Below are positions 49,957 through 57,295 of a DNA stretch of 64,000 nt, in pieces. The stretch is from NCBI RefSeq assembly GCF_035998675.1, contig NZ_DASYHI010000009.1:5349-69348 (forward strand), written 5' to 3'. Origin of the DNA: Telluribacter sp035998675. GTDB taxonomy: Bacteria > Bacteroidota > Bacteroidia > Cytophagales > Spirosomataceae. The position numbers and the translations under genes are program-made. The first letter of the stretch is position 1, and the number at the start of each line of letters is the position of its first letter. The notes below the pieces were generated by a model. That model worked only from the letters and a program-made list of their open reading frames with translations. It searched no databases and was not told where the DNA came from.

Positions 49957-50490
49957 ATGAATACCCCTTTCACTAACGAGCTGCAGAAAACCGTGCGGCG
50001 GTTTATGGAAATGCCTAAAGGGTTGCAAATGCCCATGCTTTCGTACGCTATTGGCAACGTGGTACGCTACGTAGGTACCACCGGCGTCCGTTTTGAGCTC
50101 ATGACCGAGCGGGAGGTAGTAGTCGCCCTGCCCAACCGAAAGAAAGTCCAGAACCATATCAAACAGATACACGCCGGAGCCATGATTTTGCTGGCCGAAA
50201 CGGCTTCGGGCATGGTAGTGGGAATGAATGTTTCGGATACCTGCGTGCCGGTCATCAAGACCATCAAGGCGGACTTCGTGAAACGCTCGCAGGGCGCTAT
50301 GCGCGCTACGGCCCGCCTCACCGACGAGCAGATTCAGCTGATACGGGAAACCGAAAAAGGGGAAACTACCGTAGAGGTACACGTCGTAGACGCCGAAGGA
50401 AAAGAGCCGGTGCTGGTACAGGCCGTCTGGGCCTGGATACCCAAGCAGCGTCCGGCTAAAGAACCGGTGGAACCAACTACTACTAAGTAA
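49957..50490 (+). CDS. DUF4442 hotdog-fold thioesterase-like protein
   Basis: This 177-residue protein has a hotdog core: IHAGAMILLAETASGMVVGM carries the central helix with the catalytic-type Glu, and VEVHVVDAEGKEPVLVQAVWAWI makes the final strands. DUF4442 proteins are acyl-CoA thioesterase relatives of unknown substrate. It is divergent from hemE and 20 bp upstream of a DinB-family gene on the same strand. The C-terminus is charged and proline-rich. Confidence 0.75.
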   Translation: MNTPFTNELQKTVRRFMEMPKGLQMPMLSYAIGNVVRYVGTTGVRFELMTEREVVVALPNRKKVQNHIKQIHAGAMILLAETASGMVVGMNVSDTCVPVIKTIKADFVKRSQGAMRATARLTDEQIQLIRETEKGETTVEVHVVDAEGKEPVLVQAVWAWIPKQRPAKEPVEPTTTK

Positions 50491-50510
50491 GTACCTGAAT
50501 CGTATCCTAT

Positions 50511-50990
50511 ATGAATGCTTTATCGTTTTTACAGAAAGGTCTGCAGTACCACAACAACAAAGTCGCTAAGGCTACGGAAGGGGTTAGTCAGGCCGAGGCT
50601 TTGTTCCGCCCCTATAGTACCGCCAACTCCCTGCTGTGGGAGGCAGGGCACCTGGCTTTCTTCCGTAATACCTGCCTGAAATTACTAAGGCCCGGTGAGC
50701 CTTTGGAAAAACTGGAAAATGAAGCGACGCTCTTTGGATTTGGCTCTACCATCCAAATTGCCGAAGTGTACCCTCCGCTGGAAAATATAGTAAGTACCTT
50801 TCTGGAACGGGGAAAGCAGATAGAGCAGCTACTGGAAGCCGTCACACCGGAACATTGGCAGAGCGAAAGTCCCATCAACTTCCCGGGAGGTTCTACTGTG
50901 GGTAGTCAAGTCGAATTTCTGCTCCTGCACGAGGGACTGCACGTAGGCGAAATGACCTATATCAGTACGTTGATCAGGAGGCTGCGGTGA
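50511..50990 (+). CDS. DinB-like four-helix protein
   Basis: This 159-residue helical-bundle protein of the DinB/YfiT superfamily has putative metal-binding His residues in LLWEAGHLAFFRN (near residue 46) and LLLHEGLHVGEMTYI (near 142-146). Family members are thiol transferases or metal-dependent hydrolases, and many remain uncharacterised. It follows the DUF4442 gene by 20 bp. The transcript ends at the terminator at 51025. Confidence 0.78.
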   Translation: MNALSFLQKGLQYHNNKVAKATEGVSQAEALFRPYSTANSLLWEAGHLAFFRNTCLKLLRPGEPLEKLENEATLFGFGSTIQIAEVYPPLENIVSTFLERGKQIEQLLEAVTPEHWQSESPINFPGGSTVGSQVEFLLLHEGLHVGEMTYISTLIRRLR

Positions 50991-51024
50991 AATTCTTTAA
51001 ACTATTTGAGAATGATATTTATAC

Positions 51025-51058
51025 AAAAAGCGCCGACAGAAATCAGTCGGCGCTTTTT
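51025..51058. terminator. Bidirectional intrinsic terminator
   Basis: A perfect stem AAAAAGCGCCGAC (51025-51037) / GTCGGCGCTTTTT (51046-51058) has A runs on one side and T runs on the other. It separates the convergent DinB and TonB-receptor genes. Confidence 0.9.
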
Positions 51059-51100
51059 GCGTACTAAGCTAACATCTGATTTTTTCTCATAGTGTTGTGG

Positions 51101-53551
51101 TTAAAATCGTAGGTCAAGTCCAATCATGTAGTTGCGGCCCGCCTGCGGGTAGTAGAAGTTCTCCTGCACCAGTCCGCCGGCGATGTACCCGTAGGTATAA
51201 CCGTTGGACTCGTACTGCTCGTTCAGGACGTTATTGACCAGGGCTTTTAGTACCACCTGCTTCGCCCAGCCGGGTGTAAGCGTCCAGGTGAAGCGTACAT
51301 CATTGGTCAGGTACGGGTCCAGGCGGCGGCCTTCGCTGGAGGTATTGTCCAGGTACTGCTTGCCGACGTACTTGGTCAGTAGCGCCAGTTCTACCCTTTT
51401 GGTAGGTAGGTAAGACAGCTGGCTGGCCGCGATGACGCTGGGCGAAAAAGAAATATCCGTGTTGCCGTGGCTGATGGTCTGGTACCCGCCGTTGTCATAG
51501 TCGACGATGTACTCCGTGAAGTTGGCAATTTTGTTCCGACTGAAGGTAGCATTGGCGTTCCATTTCCACTGGCTACTCAGGGCTACGGCCCCTTCCAGTT
51601 CTATGCCCGTTCGGTAGCTTTTGGGTACATTCACCCGAATCCCATTCCCCACGTCATTGACCTGTCCCGTCAGTACCAGTTGGTTTTTGTAGTCCATGAG
51701 GTAGTAGTTGGCCGAGAACGCCCAGCGGCCACGCTGCGTACGAAAGCCCGCTTCGAGGTCGCGCAGGGTTTCGGCCGTAGGGCGAATGTCGGTAGTGGCT
51801 TCGGTGAAGTCGTCGCGGTTGGGTTCGCGGTTGCCGATGCTGTACGAGGCATAGGCAGTACTGCTTTCGGACAGCTGGTAAGTGAGGCCCACCTTGGGAT
51901 TGAAAAAAGTAAACTGCTCGTCAAAATCGTGCTGACGGCGCTGATTGTCGTCGCCGGCTACGGTATAATTGACGGTACGTACCTGCACATCGCCGTAGGC
52001 ATTCAGCTTTTCCGTGAGCTGGTAGTACAGCTTGCCGTAGAGGTTAAAGTCGGTTTTCAGGCCGTTGTTGAAATAGTACCGGTGACGGATGTTGCCCGTG
52101 CTGGCGTAGCGCGCCCAGATTACCTCGCCGAAGTGGTCGCCGTCGTAACGGTTCCAGCCGCCTCCCAGGTTAGCCGTCAGCTTTTTGTAGCTGTTGTAGT
52201 CCAGCGAAAAGGTACTTCCGTAGAAGTAGTTGTCGAGCCAGCGGCGGCGAACCAAGTCCGTGCGGCTGATGGTTTGTCCGCCAATCACTACATCCGGCAG
52301 CTTGTAGTTCCTCAGCCGGTCATTGTCCCGAAACTGCTCATAAAAGCCCCGGCCACGCACCAGGAAACCGTTCAAGTTGAGAGTCCAGTTGTTGCTGAGC
52401 GTGTGCGAAGACACCAGCTGGTAGTGGTCCTGCTGGTAGTCATCTACCTCGTTGTCGTAGGTGTAGTAGTTGTAGGTACGGCTGTCGGAGTTAAGCAGGT
52501 TTTGCGCGTCGCGCTCATTCAGACCGTTCCGCTCAATGTACGCCAGCATGCCTTCGCGGTCGCCCCGCAGCCGCGATTCGGGCGTACCGTACCACGACTG
52601 GTAGGTATGCTCCTTACCGGAAAAGGCATTGAACCGCACGAAGCTTTTCTTGCCAAAGTACCCTCCCGACAGGTAAAAAGACTTTAAATCGGAAGAAGCC
52701 CGATCGATAAACCCATCCGAAGCCACACGCGACAGGCGGGCATCTACCGTAAATTTCCCGCTTAGCAGCCCCGTACCGGCCTTGATGGTATTACGCATCG
52801 TGTTAAAAGAACCGAAGGAGTTGCTCAGTTCCGCGTACGGCTCGGCCCGAAACTCGTTAGTATTGACATTGACCGTAGCACCGAAGGCTCCGGCTCCGTT
52901 GGTGGAAGTACCTACGCCGCGCTGAATCTGAATGCTGCTAACTGAGGAGGCAAAGTCAGGCATATTCACCCAGAACACCCCCTGGCTTTCGGGATCGTTG
53001 TAGGGGATGCCGTTGATGGTCACGTTGATGCGGGTGGCATCGGTACCCCGGATTCGAATACCCGTGTAACCTACGCCCGCGCCGGCGTCGGAGGTACTTA
53101 CCAGCGAAGGCGTGAAGTTGAGCAGTACGGGTATATCCTGCCCAAAGTTCTGCTTGTTAATGGCCTCGGCCCCTACGTTGGAGTAGGCCATGCCCGTGCG
53201 TTCGTTGACGCGGGTGGCGCTGACAATCACCTCATCGGCCACAAATACGCTGCGCTTCAACCGAATTTCAACCGGAGAAGCAGCCGTAGCCAGGGGCAGC
53301 CGCACGGTTTCGTACCCCAGGTACGATACGGTAAGTACCTCCGCGCTGGCCGGGATACTGGTGAGTGTGAAGCGTCCGGCTTCGTTGGTGGTGGTACCTC
53401 GTACTTCACCGGCCCGAACGGCCGCTCCGGGTAGGGGCGTGCCGGCGTCGGCATCAAGTACCTGGCCTGATACTGTTATCTGGGCCAGGGTAGGCAGGCT
53501 CGACAATAATCCTACTGTCAGAGCCAAAAGATAGGTCGTAACTTTTCGCAT
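51101..53551 (-). CDS. TonB-dependent receptor, probably for thiamin or its precursors
   Basis: This 816-residue outer membrane receptor has a signal peptide (MRKVTTYLLALTVGLLSSLP, cleavage after L-A-Q), a carboxypeptidase-like regulatory domain (about 22-105; VSGQVLDADAGTPLPGAAVR), a plug domain (about 115-230; IRIRGTDATRINVTINGIP) and a 22-strand barrel ending in an aromatic residue. A TPP riboswitch precedes it on the same strand, which points to uptake of thiamin, as for the OMR1-type receptors predicted in Bacteroidota. I start it at 53551; the frame continues 12 codons upstream, but the signal peptide begins here. Specificity is inferred from the riboswitch only. Confidence 0.88.
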   Translation of the reverse strand: MRKVTTYLLALTVGLLSSLPTLAQITVSGQVLDADAGTPLPGAAVRAGEVRGTTTNEAGRFTLTSIPASAEVLTVSYLGYETVRLPLATAASPVEIRLKRSVFVADEVIVSATRVNERTGMAYSNVGAEAINKQNFGQDIPVLLNFTPSLVSTSDAGAGVGYTGIRIRGTDATRINVTINGIPYNDPESQGVFWVNMPDFASSVSSIQIQRGVGTSTNGAGAFGATVNVNTNEFRAEPYAELSNSFGSFNTMRNTIKAGTGLLSGKFTVDARLSRVASDGFIDRASSDLKSFYLSGGYFGKKSFVRFNAFSGKEHTYQSWYGTPESRLRGDREGMLAYIERNGLNERDAQNLLNSDSRTYNYYTYDNEVDDYQQDHYQLVSSHTLSNNWTLNLNGFLVRGRGFYEQFRDNDRLRNYKLPDVVIGGQTISRTDLVRRRWLDNYFYGSTFSLDYNSYKKLTANLGGGWNRYDGDHFGEVIWARYASTGNIRHRYYFNNGLKTDFNLYGKLYYQLTEKLNAYGDVQVRTVNYTVAGDDNQRRQHDFDEQFTFFNPKVGLTYQLSESSTAYASYSIGNREPNRDDFTEATTDIRPTAETLRDLEAGFRTQRGRWAFSANYYLMDYKNQLVLTGQVNDVGNGIRVNVPKSYRTGIELEGAVALSSQWKWNANATFSRNKIANFTEYIVDYDNGGYQTISHGNTDISFSPSVIAASQLSYLPTKRVELALLTKYVGKQYLDNTSSEGRRLDPYLTNDVRFTWTLTPGWAKQVVLKALVNNVLNEQYESNGYTYGYIAGGLVQENFYYPQAGRNYMIGLDLRF

Positions 53552-53677
53552 CTGCGATGAATAGTTAACGAATAGGCAAGGGGCCAACCCATCCTTTGGT
53601 TATAAAATAAACTTGTGAAATAAGCTAAACCAGCCCTGGTACCAGCAGATTTTTATCTGTTGTTCCAATTGCCCGCT

Positions 53678-53760
53678 AAGCTTTCTCTCCCTTCGCCGGC
53701 ATTACCCGGATCAGGTGCTATGGGTATGATCTCAGCCCGTTAGGTAGGGCACCCCTTATG
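53678..53760 (-). ncRNA. TPP riboswitch (THI element)
   Basis: The minus strand carries the THI-box landmarks in order: GGGGTGCCC (53748-53756), GGGCTGAGATCATACCC (about 53721-53738) with the invariant CTGAGA at 53730-53735, then CACCTGATCCGGGTAATGCC and GGCGAAGGGAG (about 53685-53716). Thiamin pyrophosphate bound by such elements lowers expression of the downstream gene. A small hairpin (CAGAT-AAAA-ATCTG) lies between element and gene and may belong to the expression platform. Confidence 0.95.
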
Positions 53761-53773
53761 AGATTTTGTACTG

Positions 53774-53803
53774 CAAAAGTAGAGGATGTTCCTGAGCAAA
53801 CAA
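53774..53803 (-). promoter_or_regulatory. Promoter of the TPP-riboswitch transcript
   Basis: The minus strand has TTG (complement of 53801-53803) and TACTTTTG (complement of 53774-53781) spaced 19 nt. It lies about 10 bp upstream of the riboswitch. Confidence 0.6.
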
Positions 53804-53991
53804 CAATGCCGGGCAGAATTTGTTACCTGATAGCAGCGGTACCCCCTTTGGTATTGATAGTCGCTTACTCTGCCTGCTGTTCTTTTTCAATTAGTTACAG
53901 CGTTTGTTTTGCTTTTTAACAAAGGAAAGAACTAAATTAAAAAAATATATGTATTTACATTAAATGTATAAACATATAAATTCTCATCCCT

Positions 53992-54936
53992 ATGAATACG
54001 CTGATTAATGGCATCCACCACGTTACCGCTTTAGCGAGTGATACCCAGCGCAACGTTGATTTTTATGTAGGTGTACTTGGCTTACGCATGGTCAAAAAAA
54101 CCATTAATTTTGACGCTCCTGACGTGTACCACCTCTACTACGGCGACGAAACCGGCTCGCCGGGTTCTATCCTGACTTTTTTTCCTTACGCGGGCCTTCA
54201 GCGTGGACGTAAAGGTGGCGGCCAGCTAACCTATACCGCTTTCTCGATTCCTACGGGTGCGCTGAGTTACTGGATGGACCGGCTGGTGCAGTTTGATATC
54301 CCCTATGCTGGCCCCTACAAAAGATTCAACGAAAACTACCTGCGCTTTGAAGACTACGACGGCATGGGGGTAGAGCTGGTAGCCAACAGCGAAGACCAGC
54401 GTCCGGGTTGGAATAACGGCAAGATTCCGCAGGAGCATTCAATCCGGGGTTTTCATACGGTTACGCTGAATGAATTCAGGGTTGAGGATACCGTGTCACT
54501 ACTTACCGATGTCATGCAACACACGCTGGTAGCGGAAGAAACCGGCCTTTACCGATTCCAGGCGGGCGCGGGTGGCTCGGGTTCTTACGTGGACGTGCGT
54601 TTTTCGTCCAGTGATGTGAGGGCGCTGCAGGGAGCGGGATCGGTGCATCACGTAGCCTTTTCGACCGATTCGGACGATACGCAGCTTGAAATCAGGGAAA
54701 AGCTACTATCCGAAGGCTATAACCCAACCCACGTACTGGACCGTAACTACTTCCACAGTATCTACTACCGCGAGCCGGGGGGAATCCTGTTTGAGATTGC
54801 CACCAATCCGCCGGGCTTTGCCGTAGATGAACCGGTTGCCGAACTGGGTACTACCCTGAAACTGCCCGAGTGGTACGAGCCGCGCCGCGCGCAACTCGAG
54901 GAGCAGCTTCCCAAAATTGTAGCCGAAGCCAGATAG
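53992..54936 (+). CDS. Ring-cleaving dioxygenase (VOC superfamily, MhqO-like)
   Basis: This 314-residue protein has four beta-alpha-beta3 modules in two pairs. The first begins GIHHVTALASDTQRNVDFY and includes a His; the next pairs show IRGFHTVTL and SVHHVAFSTD, and the Glu ligand lies in GGILFEIATNPPGF. The His-His-Glu set fits Fe(II)/Mn(II) extradiol-type dioxygenases such as MhqO/LinE that cleave hydroquinones. It is followed by a hydrolase gene after 54 bp, the same pairing as mhqO-mhqD of Bacillus. This makes quinone detoxification likely. Confidence 0.85.
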   Translation: MNTLINGIHHVTALASDTQRNVDFYVGVLGLRMVKKTINFDAPDVYHLYYGDETGSPGSILTFFPYAGLQRGRKGGGQLTYTAFSIPTGALSYWMDRLVQFDIPYAGPYKRFNENYLRFEDYDGMGVELVANSEDQRPGWNNGKIPQEHSIRGFHTVTLNEFRVEDTVSLLTDVMQHTLVAEETGLYRFQAGAGGSGSYVDVRFSSSDVRALQGAGSVHHVAFSTDSDDTQLEIREKLLSEGYNPTHVLDRNYFHSIYYREPGGILFEIATNPPGFAVDEPVAELGTTLKLPEWYEPRRAQLEEQLPKIVAEAR

Positions 54937-54990
54937 GCAGGTACTTATCTTTTAGCTAACAGCTAAAAAACTAACTTCTAACAAGCTGCT

Positions 54991-55626
54991 ATGACACACA
55001 ATCCTGATAATATAGCTACGGCCGGCAAGCGGCTTGAAGAAGCCCAAAGGGCCATGATTATGGTGCACGGACGCGGCGCTTCCGCCCAGAGTATCCTGTC
55101 GCTGGCCGAACACATTAATGCCGATGACATGGCTTACGTGGCTCCGCAGGCTTCGCAAAGTACCTGGTACCCGTACTCCTTCCTGGCGCCAATGCCCCAG
55201 AACGAGCCTGGCCTTTCCTCCGGGCTGGAGGTAATCCGGCAACTGGTGGAGAGGCTGCATACAGAATATGCTTTTACTTACGAGAACATATACCTGCTGG
55301 GTTTTTCGCAGGGAGCCTGCCTGGCGCTGGAGTTTACGGCCCGTAATCCGCAGCGGTACGGGGGCGTGTTTGGCCTCAGCGGCGGACTTATTGGTCCCGA
55401 AGGTACCCCGCGCGACTACGCCGGTTCGCTGGAAGGTACTTCGGTTTTCCTCGGGTGCAGCGACGTGGACTCGCACATTCCCAGGGAACGGGTACTTGAG
55501 TCGGAGAAGGTACTTAAAGGCATGAAAGCGAACGTTTTAGCAAAACTTTACAAAAATTTTGGCCATTCGGTTAACGACGATGAGATAATTATTGTTAATA
55601 ATGTAGTAGCAAATGCTACTTTCTAA
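54991..55626 (+). CDS. Alpha/beta hydrolase (carboxylesterase/phospholipase, MhqD-like)
   Basis: This 211-residue alpha/beta hydrolase has the oxyanion-hole segment IMVHGRGAS, nucleophile Ser in LGFSQGACLAL (G-x-S-x-G, near residue 110), Asp in FLGCSDVDSHIP and His in KNFGHSVND near 190. It resembles YpfH/MhqD enzymes. Its partner upstream is the ring-cleaving dioxygenase. A catalytic triad appears complete. Confidence 0.87.
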   Translation: MTHNPDNIATAGKRLEEAQRAMIMVHGRGASAQSILSLAEHINADDMAYVAPQASQSTWYPYSFLAPMPQNEPGLSSGLEVIRQLVERLHTEYAFTYENIYLLGFSQGACLALEFTARNPQRYGGVFGLSGGLIGPEGTPRDYAGSLEGTSVFLGCSDVDSHIPRERVLESEKVLKGMKANVLAKLYKNFGHSVNDDEIIIVNNVVANATF

Positions 55627-55644
55627 CAGTTAACCTTGTCATCT

Positions 55645-55941
55645 ATGAGCCAATTCATGGTAGAAATCGCGCTTTCAGAGGTTATGACGGAGGAATTTAC
55701 CCAAAAGATTCCCGCTCAGCGGCAAAAAGTGAACGAGATGATGGAGCAGGGAGTACTGATGTCTTACGCTCTGACCGAAGATCGCTCCAAACTCTGGTGC
55801 GTAGTAAAGGCCGATAGCGAGTACGAAGTAATGACTATCATGTCAGAGTTTCCGCTCGTTGATTATATGGACTTTATTATTTCGGAATTAATGTTTAACA
55901 ATATGGTGGCGCTCCGGCTGCCGCTTTTTTCGCTGAATTAA
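55645..55941 (+). CDS. Muconolactone isomerase-like small protein
   Basis: This 98-residue ferredoxin-like alpha/beta protein begins MSQFMVEIALSEVMTEEFTQ and ends with LVDYMDFIISELMFNN. The pattern (two beta-alpha-beta units, PAQRQKVNEMMEQGVLMSY and WCVVKADSEYEVMTIMSEFP) resembles muconolactone delta-isomerase and YciI-like proteins. The ATG at 55645 is preferred to the TTG nine bases earlier. It lies 18 bp after the hydrolase gene, so a role in the same aromatic or quinone degradation is possible. No catalytic residues can be assigned with confidence. Confidence 0.65.
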   Translation: MSQFMVEIALSEVMTEEFTQKIPAQRQKVNEMMEQGVLMSYALTEDRSKLWCVVKADSEYEVMTIMSEFPLVDYMDFIISELMFNNMVALRLPLFSLN

Positions 55942-55959
55942 CTTCTACAATAGCTCTAG

Positions 55960-55993
55960 AAAGCCCTTCTGCTTTGGTCGAAGGGCTTTTTAG
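55960..55993 (+). terminator. Intrinsic terminator
   Basis: AAAGCCCTTC (55960-55969) and GAAGGGCTTT (55980-55989) form a perfect stem followed by T residues, ending the three-gene dioxygenase operon. Confidence 0.88.
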
Positions 55994-56004
55994 TAACTGA
56001 TTTT

Positions 56005-56012
56005 TATCTTTG
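56005..56012 (+). promoter_or_regulatory. -7 promoter box of the barstar gene
   Basis: TATCTTTG matches TAnnTTTG, 26 bp before the ATG at 56039. A correctly spaced TTG is not evident. Confidence 0.4.
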
Positions 56013-56038
56013 CCTTTTTATCACATACTACTATTCCC

Positions 56039-56488
56039 ATGGAAAGTAATCATTTTATTCTTGCCAAATCTGATGTGGACCCCGCCCGTTCGCTGTCGGG
56101 CTGGTACATTGCTGCTGTTGACGGAAAGCAGGCTACCACACTCAAAGCCTTTTACGAACAGATAGCCCAATCGCTGGATTTTCCGGAAGAATTCAACCAT
56201 AACCTCGAGTCCTTTGACGACATGATCAACGACCTGGAATGGATTGATGAGGAAAAGGTGGCGATCTATATCCGCAACTGCAACGAGTGGCTCTCCCGCG
56301 AGAAAGCCGACGACCGGCTCCTGACCATCATTGACCTGCTGGACGCCACCGCCGAAGACTGGAAGTGGATGGACGAGGAAGAAGAAAGTGAGGTAGCCCG
56401 TAAGGAGTTGAAAATAATCCTGGAAGACACCCCCCGCATACGTACCTTGCTCGAAGAGCAGGAAATCCCCTTCGGTACTTTGAGCTAA
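56039..56488 (+). CDS. Barstar-family protein (RNase inhibitor-like)
   Basis: This 149-residue protein has a barstar core at about residues 20-110: YIAAVDGKQATTLKAFYEQI, then LDFPEEFNHNLESFDDMIND, the usual F-Y-x6-L-x-F-P-x2-F-x2-N-L-(D/E) signature, with a helix LLTIIDLL. It is highly acidic, like known barstars, which bind and block barnase-type RNases. No barnase-like gene is nearby, so it is an orphan in this window. It overlaps the convergent pnuC gene by 4 bp. Confidence 0.8.
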   Translation: MESNHFILAKSDVDPARSLSGWYIAAVDGKQATTLKAFYEQIAQSLDFPEEFNHNLESFDDMINDLEWIDEEKVAIYIRNCNEWLSREKADDRLLTIIDLLDATAEDWKWMDEEEESEVARKELKIILEDTPRIRTLLEEQEIPFGTLS

Positions 56489-57096
56489 CGCGCGTCTCTG
56501 AGCAGAGCGCGCCGCCACTGTAGGTACCCCATAGCAGCCAGGGCCAGAAATACCGCGTAGAGCACCGCCGTCAGGTGCAGGTCTTTGTAGAAGTACATGC
56601 CTACGTAGCATACATCGGCGGCAATCCATACCAGCCAGTTCTCGAGGTACTTGCGGGCCATCATCCACTGCCCGATCAGGCTGGCGGCCGTCAGGGCCGA
56701 GTCCATATAGCTGAGGCTGGCGTCGGTGTAGCGGTTCAGCAGGTACCCCCACAGTACCGTTGCGGCTATAAAAACAGCCGCAAACACACCGTATAGCCGC
56801 CGGGGCGTGAGCGTCACGGGTAGCTCCTGCCGGTTTTTTCCGCCGTAAAGCCACATCCACCAGCCATAAATGCTCGTAAAGAAGTAGTACCCCTGCAGCC
56901 CCATGTCCGCGTAGAGCCTCACCTGCCAGAACACCGCGGCATAAAGTACCGCATTGATTATCCCAAAAAACCAGCCCAGTACATTCTGTTGCGTGTTAAG
57001 GTACACGCAAACCGCCCCGGTCAGGAAACCCAGTATTTCGAGCGGAGTTGTGGCCAGGCCCGCCAGGGAAAGGGTTTGATTGAGCCAGTCAAACAT
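56485..57096 (-). CDS. pnuC: PnuC-type nicotinamide riboside (or thiamin) transporter
   Basis: This 203-residue membrane protein has about seven helices and the PnuC hallmarks: LEILGFLTGAVCVYLNTQQN with the following WFFGIINAVLYAAVFW, then FTSIYGWWMWLYGGK and the C-terminal NWLVWIAADVCYVGMYFYKD. PnuC imports nicotinamide riboside by facilitated diffusion with cytosolic trapping. Bacteroidota also have PnuT relatives that carry thiamin, often near a TPP-controlled TonB receptor. Such a receptor lies about 3 kb away on the same strand, but this gene has no THI element of its own, so the vitamin is uncertain. Confidence 0.85.
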   Translation of the reverse strand: MFDWLNQTLSLAGLATTPLEILGFLTGAVCVYLNTQQNVLGWFFGIINAVLYAAVFWQVRLYADMGLQGYYFFTSIYGWWMWLYGGKNRQELPVTLTPRRLYGVFAAVFIAATVLWGYLLNRYTDASLSYMDSALTAASLIGQWMMARKYLENWLVWIAADVCYVGMYFYKDLHLTAVLYAVFLALAAMGYLQWRRALLRDAR

Positions 57097-57174
57097 CTGT
57101 TGATTTGTCTGTTAAATTTGCGTTGTGGTTCAGCAAGAGTGCAACAAAAGTAAAAAAAGCATTGTTACTCTACT

Positions 57175-57204
57175 GCCGATGGGAAAAAACGCCCGTCGGC
57201 TTTT
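57175..57204 (+). terminator. Terminator-like hairpin before mfd
   Basis: GCCGATGGG (57175-57183) pairs with CCCGTCGGC (57192-57200), with one T-G pair, followed by TTTT. It lies between the divergent pnuC and mfd starts, upstream of mfd, so it may be a leader structure instead of an operon end. Confidence 0.45.
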
Positions 57205-57295
57205 CGCGTTTTTGTTTTAAGATGTAAAAAGGCAGGAGTAGTATTCCTTTCGCTTAATCTCCTGCGGTTTTATTACCCTATTCTCATTTAGTACT

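Noticed and set aside
49866..50057. 64-codon N-terminal extension of hemE
   Set aside because: Family homology begins at MNLQND, and a -7 promoter box lies within the extension.
51467..52687. 406-residue plus-strand ORF rich in Val
   Set aside because: It is antisense to the TonB-dependent receptor; the Val-rich composition reflects Tyr/Asn/Asp codons on the other strand.
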